Source: Dehalococcoidia bacterium UBA5748
GTDB lineage: Bacteria > Chloroflexota > Dehalococcoidia > Dehalococcoidales > UBA5627
Assembly (NCBI GenBank): GCA_002419135.1
Contig: DIFM01000047.1
Location: 1-48,577 of the forward strand
Reading direction: 5' to 3'
DNA length: 48,577 bases
The translations under genes and the position numbers were made by a program. Positions 47,694 through 48,577 of this stretch are shown one piece after another (position 1 is the first letter of the stretch; every line of letters starts with the position of its first letter). The notes beneath the pieces are model-generated. The model was not told the DNA's origin. It was given only the letters and a program-made list of their open reading frames with translations, and searched no databases.

Positions 47694-48461
47694 TCACCCC
47701 TCCTGTTCGCTGTTTACTTCGTAACTGCGTAGTATTTTCTTCTCCCTGCTGCGGTAAAAGGATAACGCCCAGGGCGCGAGGCGATATGAAACTTCGAATA
47801 AAAGCGACGGATAAATGCGCTTGCTGTCTTTTATCAGTCCGCAAAGCATTTTTCTTGCTACATGCTGCGGCGTCTGTATCAGCCACGATTTGTGGGGCTG
47901 TCCGGCGCGCTCGAAAAAGCGCGTTGCGGTTGCCACCGGAAAGACAATCTGCAAGTACTGGTCTTTCTCCCATTCCAATCTCAACCCCTCGATGAAAGCA
48001 TGCACGGCCGACTTGGTGGCACTGTAGAGAGAGTATCCCGGCAGGGGCCAGTAGCTCATTATGCTGGAGGTTACCATAAAGTTGAAGGTTTTTTGCGGGT
48101 ATAGTTCCTTCATCTTCATAGCGCTGTAGATGACGCTTTTGATGTTGATATCGACAATAGCCGAAATGTGGTCCCAATCGGCTTTTTGCAGTTTCTCATA
48201 ATAGGGGATGCCGGCATTGGCGATGAAGGCATTGATTTCTTCGAAATGCTTCAAGGCTTCTTCGAACAGCTTATCGACGCCCTCGCGGCTGGAGAGGTCG
48301 ATATATATCTCTTTGAAATTGCGGTGAGAAAGACAGCTGTCTTCGCCGGGGAGCGATACACCGAGTACTCTCGCCCCGCGTTCCAGCAGCAGCTTTGCCA
48401 GTTCCAAACCGATGCCGGAGGATGTTCCTGTAAGTACAATGCAGCTACCTTCGATTTTCAT
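47694..48461 (-). CDS. short-chain dehydrogenase/reductase
   Basis: A 255-residue classical SDR. NAD(P) motif T-G-T-S-S-G-I-G (residues 11-18), N-A-G near residue 90, catalytic serine in V-T-S-S-I-M-S-Y, and Y-S-A-T-K as the Tyr-x3-Lys pair. The C-terminal about 40 residues are basic and hydrophobic (R-L-A-P-W-A-L-S-F-Y-R-S-R-E-K-K), perhaps membrane-associated, as in SDRs acting on lipid or sterol-like substrates. The substrate is unknown. It is encoded directly before the LigD-type phosphoesterase with coupled translation, but a joint function is not evident. About 115 bases follow to the window end without a gene. Confidence 0.9.
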   Translation of the reverse strand: MKIEGSCIVLTGTSSGIGLELAKLLLERGARVLGVSLPGEDSCLSHRNFKEIYIDLSSREGVDKLFEEALKHFEEINAFIANAGIPYYEKLQKADWDHISAIVDINIKSVIYSAMKMKELYPQKTFNFMVTSSIMSYWPLPGYSLYSATKSAVHAFIEGLRLEWEKDQYLQIVFPVATATRFFERAGQPHKSWLIQTPQHVARKMLCGLIKDSKRIYPSLLFEVSYRLAPWALSFYRSREKKILRSYEVNSEQEG

Positions 48462-48577
48462 TTCCAGACTCTTTTCCGGATATCCATAGTACGTGTTTTT
48501 ACTTCACCATATCCAATTATAAATGTGTTTTTACTAAAATGCCATAAAGAAAAGATTTAACTTACCTAACTTAATTC

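Overview
The window looks like chromosome from an anaerobic, single-membrane-type bacterium, most probably Chloroflexota of the class Dehalococcoidia or a close relative (inference, about 0.6). The clues are ThyX instead of ThyA, frequent TTG starts, secreted proteins with Thr/Ser-rich stretches behind the membrane anchor, a corrinoid uptake and salvage cluster without de novo ring synthesis, paired UPF0237/UPF0210 genes, and dispersed palindromic repeats. No rRNA, CRISPR array, phage module, transposase or reductive dehalogenase is visible.

Layout. 1-446: degraded MFS transporter. 661-1248: thyX, followed by a MITE-like repeat. 1416-5807 (minus): ABC exporter (ATPase and double-FtsX permease) with an AttH/CrtC-type lipoprotein. 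5968-7719: recN, followed by a 480-bp cluster of degenerate palindromic repeats. 8204-10431 (minus): ectABC. 10709-11338: iron-sulfur flavoprotein. 11407-14820: opuA glycine betaine importer with a consensus promoter, a long leader and a strong terminator. ectABC and opuA together form an osmoadaptation island. 15050-22338 (minus): six-gene operon for a complex related to group 4 membrane-bound [NiFe] hydrogenases (Ehr type). It has lost both nickel-binding CxxC pairs and all four cysteines of the small-subunit cluster. 22497-24787 (minus): HtrA-like protease without PDZ, then a presenilin-type GxGD intramembrane protease. 25100-26565: winged-helix regulator and DJ-1/PfpI protein.

26617-33675 (plus): corrinoid module, in the order BtuF-like binding protein, BtuC-like permease, BtuD-like ATPase, CobT, CobS, CobC, a Dph6-like PP-loop enzyme and CobU. 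It has a perfect -10 promoter with a 14-bp palindrome over the probable transcription start. The cell would import corrinoids and rebuild the lower loop. 33778-34349: RelE-like toxin with AbrB-like antitoxin. 34491-35052: hsp20 behind a consensus promoter and a CIRCE-like HrcA operator. 35162-37261 (minus): YkgJ, UPF0210 and ACT/UPF0237 proteins. 37425-38441: DUF2157 membrane protein.

38746-40286: an OmpR-type response regulator split by an in-frame TAA, then a MarR regulator. 40364-40439: tRNA-Val(CAC). 40802-47191: nuclease and defence-like block with a YprB-like exonuclease, a Cas4-like/DEDD fusion nuclease (DUF2779) and a Type III restriction-modification system (mod, res). 47220-48461 (minus): an SDR and a stand-alone LigD-type 3'-phosphoesterase. 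The strongest candidates for new biology are the cofactor-less hydrogenase-like complex, the bacterial presenilin homologue, the Dph6-like enzyme in the corrinoid operon, and the tandem exonucleases beside the Type III system.
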